DNA from: Eucommia ulmoides
Taxonomy: Eukaryota; Streptophyta; Magnoliopsida; Garryales; Eucommiaceae
Direction: 5' to 3'
NCBI GenBank assembly: GCA_016647705.1
Contig: CM028327.1
Location: forward strand, 41,478,517-41,542,516
DNA length: 64,000 bases
Each line of letters begins with the position of its first letter. Position 1 is the stretch's first letter. Made by a program: the position numbers and the translations under genes. Below are positions 1 through 9,548 of this stretch, piece by piece. The notes beneath the pieces were generated by a model, which saw nothing but the letters and a program-made list of their open reading frames with translations, searched no databases and was not told the origin of the DNA.

Positions 1-257
1 AACGGATATCAAGGGCCCAACATTGATCTTGGATTCAACATGCCCAACATCAATCGAAAAGGCTAACTTGATACCATATAGAAAACCAATGAGCCTAACT
101 CACTCTCAAAAGACGTCTTGAAAGAGGAGGCTTACTCCTTGACTTATATATAGTTAAGGATCAGGTAACATAAGCGATGCGTGATTCAACATACACCCTC
201 ACGCGCAGGGTGGACTTTGACAAACCACTACGGATACCGAATGTGGGATTCAGCACA
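1..257 (-). repeat. TRIM-like LTR repeat, partial, cut by the window edge
   Basis: This is one copy of a short dispersed repeat seen at several places in the window. Read on the minus strand it has an LTR-like unit beginning TGTTGAATCC, a TATA box (TATATAAG type, near 145-155), and a primer-binding-site-like stretch next to the unit end (reverse complement of about 62-78, a degenerate form of TGGTATCAGAGCC, which pairs with initiator methionine tRNA). No coding potential is visible. TRIM elements are small non-autonomous LTR retrotransposons of this kind; assigning this repeat to them is inference. Confidence 0.65.
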
Positions 258-744
258 AGGTTCATTGTGTCTGAACATTATTGATTTTAGGGCATAAAAC
301 TCTAATAACTAGAATTTCCTTGTGGAATAATCCATAGTTCAGATGGGCTTACCTTGTAAAAGGAGCAAAATCATATGAATGACAGAAAATTCATCATCCA
401 AATGCAGATGGGCAAAACGGCCTGGAGTGTGGAACTGAAACAGAACAAAAAAGATAAGGTGTAGTTATAAATTTGTTGATTATGCTCCAAACATTCAATT
501 TGTAGTTCAAATTACAAGCAAAAAAAAAAGGGGGTACCGTTTAGTTCATCTCGGGGTTCAGAATCATCTCTTGATAAACAGCTTCACCTCCCCCAAAAAA
601 TGCAGTTATGGATTGGCCTCTTTATTCCCGCGTTACGGGCTCACCAGGACCAGGCTGTTCAAAAATCTGTAACAGCAGGCTACATTATATTTGGTAACTT
701 CTAACTCGGTACCTCCACAAATCAACCGACATACACATAGATAC

Positions 745-775
<31 letters not shown>

Positions 776-915
776 TACTAATCCCACTCGATGTCTCCTT
801 CTATAAACAATTTAGACTCAAAGGGGAAAAAACATGCAGACTATAGGAATCAGTTGTTTCCTTTCTTTTCGAGGGCCGATTTGTAGGGGGAAAAAAGTAA
901 TAGCGGTCAATGTAT
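258..915. other. 3' flank of the first GRAS gene; AT/AG microsatellite
   Basis: No gene is seen here. The stretch holds the downstream flank of the minus-strand GRAS gene and a simple repeat of AT followed by AG dinucleotides at about 748-776. The short open frames on both strands near 800-1200 are shadows of the GRAS gene. Confidence 0.6.
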
Positions 916-2475
916 CTAGTGCTCTTCCTGGAGCTGGAACTTCCAGGCAGAAAGAGAAATAATGGGCGTCCCTTTCCAACCAACAAGCAGGCATTTTCCA
1001 TCCATTTGAAGGGAGCAATAACTCCCACACGCAAACTTCTCGAGGACCATTTCGGCTTGACACAAAGCCGACTTCCCGAGCTCTGTTTCGAAAATCCCAA
1101 ACCTCTTCAAGAAAGCCCTCCAATCCTCGATCCTCATATGCCAATTTTTCCTCTCCTCGCCTTCAAAACTGATCACGTTTTGAATCCCCTGTCGAAAGTA
1201 TACTGATTCCAGGTCCATTCTGTTAGGGTCAGAACTGCCCATGCAAGTCTCGAGTGCATCGAATGCTGCACTATATAGGGTGAGAACTTCAAAAAACCTG
1301 TCCATGAAAACCGGCGAATTACTTCTTGCTTCCACTTCAGTTATCACCAACAGGACAGGATTAAGCCTTTTACACAATCTGAGCATTGTTTCCAACTGAC
1401 GAGGTTGTCCTATCAGTTTCTTCAAGAACAATAAAGAGTAAACAGCCACCGCTTCACCATGCTCTAATTCGAATAGATCTTCATTTAGATCTCCAATGGC
1501 AGTAACCATCACTATTTTGAACGAAAAAGGTAAACCCATTTTCTCAGCAAACCATGAAAGCCTCCTACCAGTCTCCTCGATAATATGTTTCGATGCTGCT
1601 GTTGTTCCAATTGCAGTTATCTTGAGAATTTCTATAGGGCAATCGTATCGGACAGAGAGAGCTTGCATTAGAATTGTCCAGTGCATTCCACTTTTGATTT
1701 CAAAATCGATCAAATGGATTTTTTTCGATGAAACCATGTTGTCAAGGATGACTTGTATGCCTGCAGCTTCAATAACAAGGGCAAAGGGAAGTTCTTGCCC
1801 ACATGCTAATACAGAAGGCTTCAGACTAGCAATTGCCTCTTGTATATCAGAAAGCCATGTTTCACTGCACTCCTGCCTCTTCTGTGAAATGAGTCCCGTT
1901 TCACGCTCGATCCTCTCCTGAAGAGCTTCAGAAAAGTAGTGGATCACGCGTTGGACTGAATTTCCAGAAGGGGAAGCCCATTCACGGTACAAGTTGATCA
2001 GCTTTCTCGCGCAGCTAAATTTTTTATCAGCAACCTTCTCGACGGTTGCCAGAAGAAGTACAGCATGTTCTACAGCTTCAGCAGCTTCAGCAGAGAGACC
2101 GCAATGTTGGGTGCCATTGAAAAGACAGATAATCATGGAGATCTCATCAGAGCATTGGGAGAAAAGGTGGATAAACTTTGCTCTTGCTATTTCCATGACT
2201 CGAACGGTGGATAGCTCTGTTTCACTCCTTGGATTGTATCCACCACACTGACTCGGGTTGTTTAGCTTTGTCCCATTCATGATTCTCGTTCTATATGCAT
2301 ACTTCTTCAGAAGTTCGAGTGATGCCAGAGGAAATGGACATGGGTTTTCTTTCTTCTCTTCAGTAAGCCCAATAGTTCGAGTTGGATCGTCATTTTCAGC
2401 AAAATTGTGAGCCATATCTCCCTCTCGCTCTGAAAAACCACGAAAGAACAGGGGAACTAGAATTCCTCCAACCAA
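916..2475 (-). CDS. GRAS-family transcriptional regulator, copy 1 (DELLA/RGL1-like GRAS domain without a DELLA motif)
   Basis: The open frame has 519 codons and covers a complete GRAS domain. Visible motifs are the VHIID-type core IHLIDFEI (residues 253-260), followed by the GMHWTILMQAL stretch, the PFYRE-region acidic block (NEDLFELEHGEAVAVYS) and the C-terminal SAW motif (SLSAWKF, about 507-513). GRAS proteins are plant nuclear regulators that work through protein partners rather than a classical DNA-binding domain. No N-terminal DELLA or TVHYNP motif is present, so gibberellin-dependent degradation cannot be assumed. The annotated start may be too early: a TTTTTCAG acceptor-like site lies just before a second in-frame ATG at 2415, so the true start is probably 2415 (499 aa) or lies in an unseen upstream exon. 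Compared with the two paralogues downstream it lacks about 100 N-terminal residues. It heads a tandem cluster with genes at 11512-13233 and 15519-17291. Confidence 0.88.
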   Translation of the reverse strand: MVGGILVPLFFRGFSEREGDMAHNFAENDDPTRTIGLTEEKKENPCPFPLASLELLKKYAYRTRIMNGTKLNNPSQCGGYNPRSETELSTVRVMEIARAKFIHLFSQCSDEISMIICLFNGTQHCGLSAEAAEAVEHAVLLLATVEKVADKKFSCARKLINLYREWASPSGNSVQRVIHYFSEALQERIERETGLISQKRQECSETWLSDIQEAIASLKPSVLACGQELPFALVIEAAGIQVILDNMVSSKKIHLIDFEIKSGMHWTILMQALSVRYDCPIEILKITAIGTTAASKHIIEETGRRLSWFAEKMGLPFSFKIVMVTAIGDLNEDLFELEHGEAVAVYSLLFLKKLIGQPRQLETMLRLCKRLNPVLLVITEVEARSNSPVFMDRFFEVLTLYSAAFDALETCMGSSDPNRMDLESVYFRQGIQNVISFEGEERKNWHMRIEDWRAFLKRFGIFETELGKSALCQAEMVLEKFACGSYCSLQMDGKCLLVGWKGTPIISLSAWKFQLQEEH

Positions 2476-2994
2476 AAACTGAGGCTCAATCGTATTTTTC
2501 TTTTATTTAACCTGCAAGATTGCCTTAGAAATGTCGGAAAATATAGCATTCAGGAGTCAACAGCTGGCATGATATTATAACCGAAACAAACCGTGTCATG
2601 AATAAGACAATTCCCTCTTTTATTCCGTCTAACTGCTGATTCTATTTTTTATGATTTGGTCTAGTAGCATAAAATGACACAAGCAAAGAACAATGTGATT
2701 CCACTAATGCAGGAAAAATATTTGAATCCAAACAAAAGCAGAGGTTACAAACAAAAGAAACACTCACTTGTGGTGAAAAAAGCAAAGGGAGGCCAAGGTA
2801 ATAATACCTTGGCCAGCTGTAGCTTAGAAAAATGACATATACAGAAGGAAACATATGTATAAAAAAATGAAGAAAAAGACACATCAGACAGGAGGAATTA
2901 AAAACGTGATGATTGAGTTTCCGTTGATGAGACAATGAAAATACGCAAGCCCATTTTTTGTAGAAGAAAGTATGTGGAAGCCTGCAATTTTCAG
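2476..2994. other. Upstream region of GRAS copy 1, no gene recognised
   Basis: AT-rich sequence immediately upstream of the minus-strand GRAS gene. It probably contains the promoter and possibly a 5' exon, but no exon could be supported. Short open frames here have no recognisable similarity. Confidence 0.5.
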
Positions 2995-3770
2995 TTAATT
3001 TGTAAACCCAATGGGCCTAATTCACTTTCAAAAGACATCTTGAAAGAGGAGGATTATCTTTAAATTTATATATAACTTAGGATCAAGCAATACAAACGAT
3101 ATGGGATTTAACACGCCCCTTCACACGCAGGTCAGACTTTGACACAACACTGCGAAAGGATATGGGACCCAACATTGATGTGGGATTTAACACGCCCAAT
3201 ATCAGACGAAAAGGTTGGCTCTAATACCAAGTAAAAATCCAATGGGCCTAACTCATTCTCAAAAAAGGTCTTGAAAGAGGAGGAGAACCCCTAAACTTAT
3301 ATATAGCTCATGATCAGGTAACATAAACAATGTGGGATTCAACACGCCACCTTACGCGCAGAGTGGACTTTTTTTTACAAACCACTACGAACGGATATCA
3401 AGGAAATGACTCAACATCGATGTAGGATTCAACATGCCCCCTTTAGCGCAGGGTGGACTTTTAGATAAACCACTACGAACGGATATCGGGGGCCCCAACA
3501 TCCCATCAATTTGGGATTCAAGTATTCAACACACATAACATCAGACAAAAGTTTTGTCTCTCATACCATATAGAAACCCAATAGAGCTAACTCACTCTCA
3601 AAAGACGTCTTAAAGAGGAGGATTGTCCCTAAACTTATATATGGCTCAGGATCAAGTAACACAAGCAATTTGGTATTCAACACGCCCCTTCACGCGCCGA
3701 GAGGACTTTGACAAACCACTGCGAACGGATAGTGGGGAGTCCAACATCATTGTGGGATTCGACATAATTC
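2995..3770 (-). repeat. Array of three TRIM-like LTR units
   Basis: Three consecutive copies of the dispersed LTR-like repeat lie head to tail (about 3001-3232, 3233-3565 and 3566-3770). Each carries the block found elsewhere: a TATA-containing segment, a GTGGGATTCAACACG-like segment, and a TTTGACAAACCACTGCGAACG-like segment. Reverse-complement PBS-like sites for initiator methionine tRNA sit at about 3208-3222 and 3556-3571, directly next to unit ends. The internal region between PBS and the next unit is only tens of bases, which is extremely short even for a TRIM. Confidence 0.65.
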
Positions 3771-4155
3771 ATTTCAAAAACTCAATCTGAAGGGTAAAGA
3801 GTTACATATTCAAATCGTTCTTTTGATTATCAATATTTTCACCATCATCTTCTTCTTTTTTAATGTGCATTGCAAGTACTTTTAGTATAGAAATATATTT
3901 ATTTATTTATTTAGAGTAAATACATGAGCAAATACAATAAGGATAATTATCACAACGTGTCCTAGAATATTCTCAATTAAACCAAATTAAAAGGTGGCAT
4001 CTTCCAGAGAATAAACCAAATATTGTCTCTTAAGGCAACCAACAACTCCACATATTTAAAAACGAAAGATACCCTGAAAAAACATGTCTTTTTGTTTAGG
4101 CATATCTTTTTAACAAAAAAGAGGTAATCAAATTGGAAGCATCTACAAGGTGAAC

Positions 4156-4541
4156 TGATAGAATCACACTCACAATCTTGACCAATTGATTGAAATAATA
4201 GAGAAATTGAAAGGAAACGTGATTGATTCAATGAGAACCAATACAGAAAAACAGTAATTGAAGAATGAAAATATAGGAAAACAGTAAATGAAATTTCAGG
4301 ATTTCGAGAACCTGGTTTCTCCCAATTATGACCTCACAATTTCGGTCCTTTTCTTCCTTTCCCTCTGCTATTTATACTTGACAGTATCTCCTAAATTTAA
4401 CAGCTACCCAGCTGAAACAACTCCAACAACACAGCTGCAACAGCTCCACAACTTAACAACCCAACAGAAAATAGAAGCTTCTATTCCTTATTCTCCTTAT
4501 TCCTTTGCCTCACATAAGTATGCTTGATCAATAGTCTATCA
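4156..4541 (-). repeat. 3' LTR of the chromovirus
   Basis: This matches 9179-9548 almost throughout. The main difference is about 16 extra bases near 4487-4505, where a short CTTATTC-type motif is duplicated. It has terminal TGATAGA/TCTATCA inverted ends. A 79-codon plus-strand open frame inside it recurs in the other LTR only because the LTRs are copies. Confidence 0.92.
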
Positions 4542-5377
4542 ATACCTCTCCCTCGAGATCGCACCTTGTCCTCAAGGTGAAAGGTGGGAAATTGCGTGTT
4601 CAAAAACTCGTACTCTTCCCATGATGTTTCGAAATTTGGAAGTTGTTTCCACTTAATCAATACCTCCAGCTTCCCTTGCGCATTGTAGCGCAGTCCTTCC
4701 ACCGATTCAGGTTGCACATGCCACTCCAACTCATCCGTAAGGACCTCAGGGATGGGTTGCACCTGGACAGTAGCGCCCACGGCTTTCTTCAACATTGAAA
4801 CATGGAACACCGGATGAATGGTAGTAGTGGAAGGTAGGGCCAACTTGTATGCCACGGTGCCTACTTTAGACAGCACCTGATAAGGACCAAAAAAATTTGG
4901 AGACAACTTCTTATTTGCTTTCCTGGCCAAAGACTTGTGACGATAAAATCTTAGCTTCACATACACCCGATTGCCTATTGCAAACTCGACGTCGCGTCGC
5001 TTCTTATCTGCATAATCCTTCATTCGTTTCTGAGAACAGTGCAAGTGGTATTTGAGTTCCCCCAAGATGTGGTCTCGTGTTTGTAGTTGCAAATCCACCT
5101 CGGACATCGGGGTGGAACCTACTCCAAAACGCAGCAACGATGGTGGATCACGGCCATAGAGAACTCGAAATGGAGTGGTATGAGTGGACATGTGGAATGA
5201 AGTATTGTACCAATACTCCGTCCATGGTAACCACTTAACCCACTGCTTGGGTTTGTCTCCCGCAAAACATTGTAAATAAGTCTCAATTCCTAGGTTGACC
5301 ACCTCGGTTTGCCCGTCTGTTTGCGGATGATAGGGGGTACTGTGCTTCAACGATGTGCCTTGCAAACGAAACAACAC
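4481..5377 (-). pseudogene. Chromovirus integrase C-terminus and chromodomain fragment
   Basis: A 298-codon open frame. It begins in the integrase core, with a HPQTDGQTEVVN motif typical of the region before the catalytic glutamate, continues through the HTTPFRVLYGRDPP region, and ends with a chromodomain-like segment (LIKWKQLPNFETSWEEYEF, then FHLEDKV). The stop lies inside the 3' LTR. It is out of frame with the upstream integrase fragment, so the integrase is split by a frameshift near 5530. In the family, the chromodomain tethers integration to modified histones. Function here is lost. Confidence 0.88.
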
Positions 5378-5411
5378 CTTTCAGAACTTGCTGAGGAATA
5401 CTTTACCGCGA

Positions 5412-5894
5412 TCAGAGACAATAGAGCGTGGAACCCCATGCAAACGAATCACTTCCTTCACGAATAGGGCCGCAACATCTTGGGCATTGAAAGGATGTTT
5501 GAGTGGAAGAAAGCAAAAGACAGTCTACCACCACAAATAAACAATTGAACCCATCGACTTTAGGCAAACCTTCCACAAAATTCATGGACAAATCTTCGAA
5601 AACTTGATCTGGAATAGGCAGCGGTTGTAATAGTCCTGCTGGACTTAGAGCCACATGTTTATTCTGTTGACAAGTGGAACATTCAACCACAAAACGCTGC
5701 ACTTGTTTTCTCATTCCCCGCCAATAAACATCTCTGGCTAGTCGTTGAAATGTCTTTAAGACCCCAGAATGACCTCCAATCTTGCCCCCATGATACTCTG
5801 CTAACAGTTGCGAAATGAGATTTGATTCGGACGGAATCACCATTCGTCCTTTGTACAACAAAATGCCATGTTGTATGCTGTAGCCAGGAAACAC
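5412..5894 (-). pseudogene. Chromovirus integrase N-terminal fragment (HHCC zinc finger)
   Basis: The fragment contains the H2C2 zinc-binding module of retroviral-type integrases: histidines in the YHGGKIGGHSG segment and the CSTCQQNK cysteine pair. It then runs into the start of the catalytic core (LSMNFVEGLPKVDGFN). The sequence after FVVVD becomes unrelated to integrase, which marks the frameshift, and the true continuation is in another frame toward 5377. It lies between RNase H and the integrase C-terminus, as expected. Confidence 0.87.
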
Positions 5895-5951
5895 GTCTGA
5901 CTCTTGTAATAACTGATGTTTGATGGGTCCATAAATGAAGTCAGAATCAAT

Positions 5952-6236
5952 TTAGTTTTGCAGCTTTTCGACATGTGCACAACATGAAACTGTGAGGATG
6001 GTAAGCTCGCAACCTTCTTCTCTTCTGGACAGAGTATTGGCCGCCTTATTCTCAATTCCAGGTCGATATTCAATATCGAAGTTGTAACCCCACAGCTTCG
6101 AAGCCCATTTTTGATACTCCTCAGACACCAATCGTTGATCAAGCAAAAACCGTAAACTCCACTGATCAGTACGCACAATGAATTTGCGTCCCAAAAGATA
6201 AGGTCGCCACTTTTCGACCGCTAGGACAATGGCCAT
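5952..6236 (-). pseudogene. Chromovirus RNase H fragment
   Basis: The open frame shows the Ty3/gypsy RNase H signature region: [28 protein letters not shown], then an [18 protein letters not shown] ending. It is in the same frame as the RT fragment, from which it is separated by stops. RNase H would remove the RNA strand during reverse transcription. Confidence 0.85.
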
Positions 6237-6455
6237 TAGTTCGCGTTCATAGACCGACTCGGATCAATCCCTTTGTCTAAGGACCTAGCTAAAGAATGCG
6301 ATTGACTGTTGATTTTGCATTAATACAGCACCAATGCCAACACCAAAAGCATCCGTTTCCACCACAAATGGTTGATGGAAATTTGGAAGAGCTAACATGG
6401 GAACCGTCGTCATCGCCACCTTTAAATCTTCAAATGCCTTTTGTGTGTCATCATT

Positions 6456-7289
6456 CTACCCAAAACGATCTTTCTTCAATTGATTGGTGAGTGGTGCCGC
6501 CACATGCCCATAATTCCTCACAAGCTTTCGATAGTACCCCGTTAAACCTAAGAACCCTCGGAGGGCTTTCAAGTTAGTCGAAGTTGGCCACTCTATCGTC
6601 GCCTGGATCTTCTTGGAATCAGCCGCCACCCCTGCTGCTGAGACTATGTGACCCAAGTACTCCAGCTCACTTTGTCCAAAAACGCATTTTTTGAGATTTA
6701 CTACCAATGAATGTATCTTCAAGATTTCCAAAACCATCCTTAAATGCTCCAGATGATCGTCCATGGACTTACTATATACCAAAATATCGTCAAAAAATAC
6801 AAGTACAAATTTCTGAAGATACTGTTTAAATACCTCATTCATTAGTGCTTGAAAAGTGGCTGGTGTGTTCATTAATCCAAACGGCATCACAAGGAACTCA
6901 TAGTGACCCTCATGTGTCCTGAAAGCCGTCTTAGGTACATCACGTAGGCTCACTCTAATTTGATGGTATCTCGACTTGAGATCCAGTTTAGAGAAAAATT
7001 GTGCCCCATATAATTCATCCAAGAGCTCGTCTATCACCGGAATAGGAAATTTGTCAGGAACGGTTACCCGGTTTAAAGCTCTATAGTCGACGCAAAATCT
7101 CCAACTACCATCTTTCTTTTTTACCAAAATAACAGGGCTTGAGAACGGGCTATGGCTCGATTGTATGATACCTGCTGCCAACATGTCATCGACCAATTGT
7201 TGGATCTCGTCTTTTTGCACTTGTGGGTACCGGTATGGTCTCACGCTCACCGGTTCTACCCCTACCTGCAGAATGATACAGTGGTCCAA
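6456..7289 (-). pseudogene. Chromovirus reverse transcriptase fragment
   Basis: A 277-codon open frame with the main RT boxes: [20 protein letters not shown], the [15 protein letters not shown] motif [17 protein letters not shown] (motif B region) and the catalytic FFDDILVYS box. The two active-site aspartates of the DD pair are intact. The frame differs from the upstream protease/gag frame, so a frameshift lies near 7280. Downstream it continues in the RNase H frame after stops. Confidence 0.92.
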
Positions 7290-7522
7290 TTCCGTTGAGG
7301 GGGTAATCCCCTCAGTTCCTTCACCACTTCCGGATATTCCTGTAACAGCTCGTTGATGGCTTGGGACACCTCCATGGTTACGTCATCTTTACTGTTCTGT
7401 GATGTTAGTGACCCCAATTCTAACAAATATCCTTGTCCTTCGTGTTGTATAGCACGCATCATTGCCTTGAGCAATATTTGCGTCTTACATAGTCCTGACT
7501 CTCCCTTTAAAGTTACCGTGGT

Positions 7523-8083
7523 TCAACCCAAGGTAACCTTCATCGTCAAAGCTTTCCAATTAACTTGCATCGCTCCCAATTTTGTCAACCATTGCATTCC
7601 CAATATCACGTCCTCTTTCCCTAATTCCAACGGTAGAAAATCTTCTACCGCCTCAACTTCAGGATAAGAGAGTAACACACCCTTACAAATTCCATTTGCA
7701 CATACGGCACCCCCTGTTCCCATGATCACTTTGTATACCGTGGTTGCTGTGACGGGTAGATTCAGCCTCTGTACTACATCTTTAGAGATGAAGTTATGCG
7801 ATGCGCCGCAATCTATTAATACCGTCACTGATTGTGGTCCAATTTCTCCTCGCAACTTCATCGTATGTGGATCAGTAAACCCCATTACAGAGTTCATTGA
7901 CAATTCAATTGCTCCTTCTACTAACTCAAGACCTTCTCCTTCCAGTTCGTCTTCTCCTGTTTCTTTAATCGCACCAACATTAGCCACAATTAACCCCTGC
8001 AATTGCCGATTTTTGCACAAATGGCCAGGAGAATATTTCTCCTCACAACGGAAGCATAACCTTCTCGCGCGACGGCTCAGCAA
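7523..8083 (-). pseudogene. Chromovirus zinc knuckle and aspartic protease fragment
   Basis: The frame starts with a CCHC-type zinc knuckle (CFRCEEKYSPGHLCKN), the nucleic-acid-binding end of Gag. It continues with a retropepsin-type protease whose active-site box reads LIDCGASHNFI, with a C where many families have S or T; this variant is common in plant elements. The frame continues beyond a stop into 7262-7474. Confidence 0.87.
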
Positions 8084-8152
8084 CTCATAGTCAGTGAATT
8101 GCCTAAAGGTCGATGAGTTTTTGTTCGCCGTCGTCTCCTCTGACGCTATTTT

Positions 8153-9142
8153 TCACTGGTTTGGACCGGCGTGACCTGTGGTCGCCGTCGATAATGATCG
8201 GATTGAATTCGTGGGTCTAAACGCCGTCATTGCACTGTTTGTTGGGTATCTTGGGTTCGAATGAGTGGAACCCAACTCAGAACCTGCTATTCTGCTCCAT
8301 GACCCGTTGGATCCAGGTCCGACCCGCGAAGCTTGGATGACCTTGTTCTTGTCTTTGATCATTCTAGCTGCCTCCATCATCTCGAACAGATTATTGGGTC
8401 TGAGAAGCCTCACCTCCGCTCGGATCAACGATTTCAAGCCATTGAGGTAGGTACTCTCAAGAACTTCCTCCGATAACCCCTTTAATGGTGATGCCAAGAC
8501 TTCGAACCGTTCCTGATACTCTTCGACAGTTGTTTCTTGCCGTACGGCCAAAAACTTCTCGCACAAAGACCCCTCCATCTTCGATCGGAACCGATTTAAG
8601 AAGGTCAGCTTGAATTCGCCCCAGATACGAAATCTAAACCTATCTTCTACATATTGATACCATGCAAGGGCTTTCCCTTCCATGTTTAGAGCCACCGTTT
8701 CTAATTTCTCTCCATCGTTCATCTTATTCAAAGTGAAATACCTTTTAGCTCGAAAAATCCATCCATCCGGATCTACTCCCGTGAAGATTGGTAGTTCCAA
8801 TCTCCGAAATTACCTATTCCCAAACGTCTCCATCATAACTCCTCCTCCCATCGTCTGCGATTCCATCCTCTATGGTTGTTTCGTCGTAACTTCACCTCCA
8901 ATTGTTTGCGACTCCATCAGCTGCGATTGTTTCTGCTTCTCCTCCATTCGTGATGAAGAACACGGATCATCCTTTCGTGCCATTAGATCCAACTTCTCCA
9001 TCATAAGTGCCATTGTTTTCTCTAAACTCCCAATTTTCTGAACTTCAGTACGTACAACATCGATTGTTTTCTCCATACCAACAATTTTCTGAGTTTCAAT
9101 TTCCATTTTCTCCTCCAACGCCTCCACCTTCCTTTGAGCCAT
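8153..9142 (-). pseudogene. Chromovirus gag, interrupted by a stop
   Basis: Two open frames in the same reading frame (8870-9142 and 8153-8800) make up Gag. The N-terminal part is a Lys/Glu-rich probable coiled coil (KVEALEEKMEIETQKIVGME). The second part has a retrotransposon Gag domain (LPIFTGVDPDGWIFRAKRYF, then a VEEYQERFEVL segment). The stop between 8800 and 8870 breaks the protein. It starts 36 bases inside the 5' LTR edge, just after the PBS. Confidence 0.85.
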
Positions 9143-9178
9143 ATTCTCCCAGAAAAGTCATTGCTCTGATTACCAATT

Positions 9179-9548
9179 GATAGAATCACACTCACAATCT
9201 TGACCAATTGATTGAAATAATAGAGAAATTGAACGGAAACGTGATTGATTCAATGAGAACCAAAACAGAAAAACAGTAATTGAAGAATGAAAATATAGGA
9301 AAACAGTAAATGAATTTCCAGGATTTCGAGAACCTGGCTTCTCCCAATTATGACCTCACAATTTCGGTCCTTTTCATCCTTTCCCTCTGCCATTTATACT
9401 TGATAGTATCTCCTAAATTTAACAGCTACCCAGCTGAAACAACTCCAACAACACAGTTGCAACAGCTCCAACAGCTTAACAACCCAACAGAAAATAGAAA
9501 CTTCTATTCCTTTGCCTCACATAAGTGTGCTTGATCAATGGTCTATCA
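9179..9548 (-). repeat. 5' LTR of the chromovirus
   Basis: 370 bp, with TGATAGA/TCTATCA ends, and nearly identical to the 4156-4541 copy. High LTR similarity suggests a fairly recent insertion, although the coding region is already broken. Confidence 0.92.

Larger units (their letters stand above)
4156..9548 (-). mobile_element. Decayed full-length Ty3/gypsy chromovirus LTR retrotransposon
   Basis: Two near-identical LTRs, 4156-4541 (386 bp) and 9179-9548 (370 bp), begin TGATAGA and end TCTATCA. They enclose gag, protease, reverse transcriptase, RNase H and integrase remnants in the Ty3/gypsy order on the minus strand. A chromodomain-like tail after integrase (about residues 228-272 of the last open frame) places it among chromoviruses. 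A polypurine tract (GAGGGAGAGG on the minus strand, about 4545-4555) abuts the 3' LTR. A PBS-like site next to the 5' LTR (about 9155-9178) matches initiator methionine tRNA with one extra base. The coding region carries stops and at least two frameshifts (near 7280 and near 5530), so it is not autonomous. Flanking 5-mers (TGAAC and GAAAA) do not form a clear target duplication. Confidence 0.93.

Noticed and set aside
4288..9534. 79- and 74-codon plus-strand frames recurring at 4288 and 9310
   Set aside because: Both lie in the chromovirus LTRs, so recurrence only reflects LTR identity.
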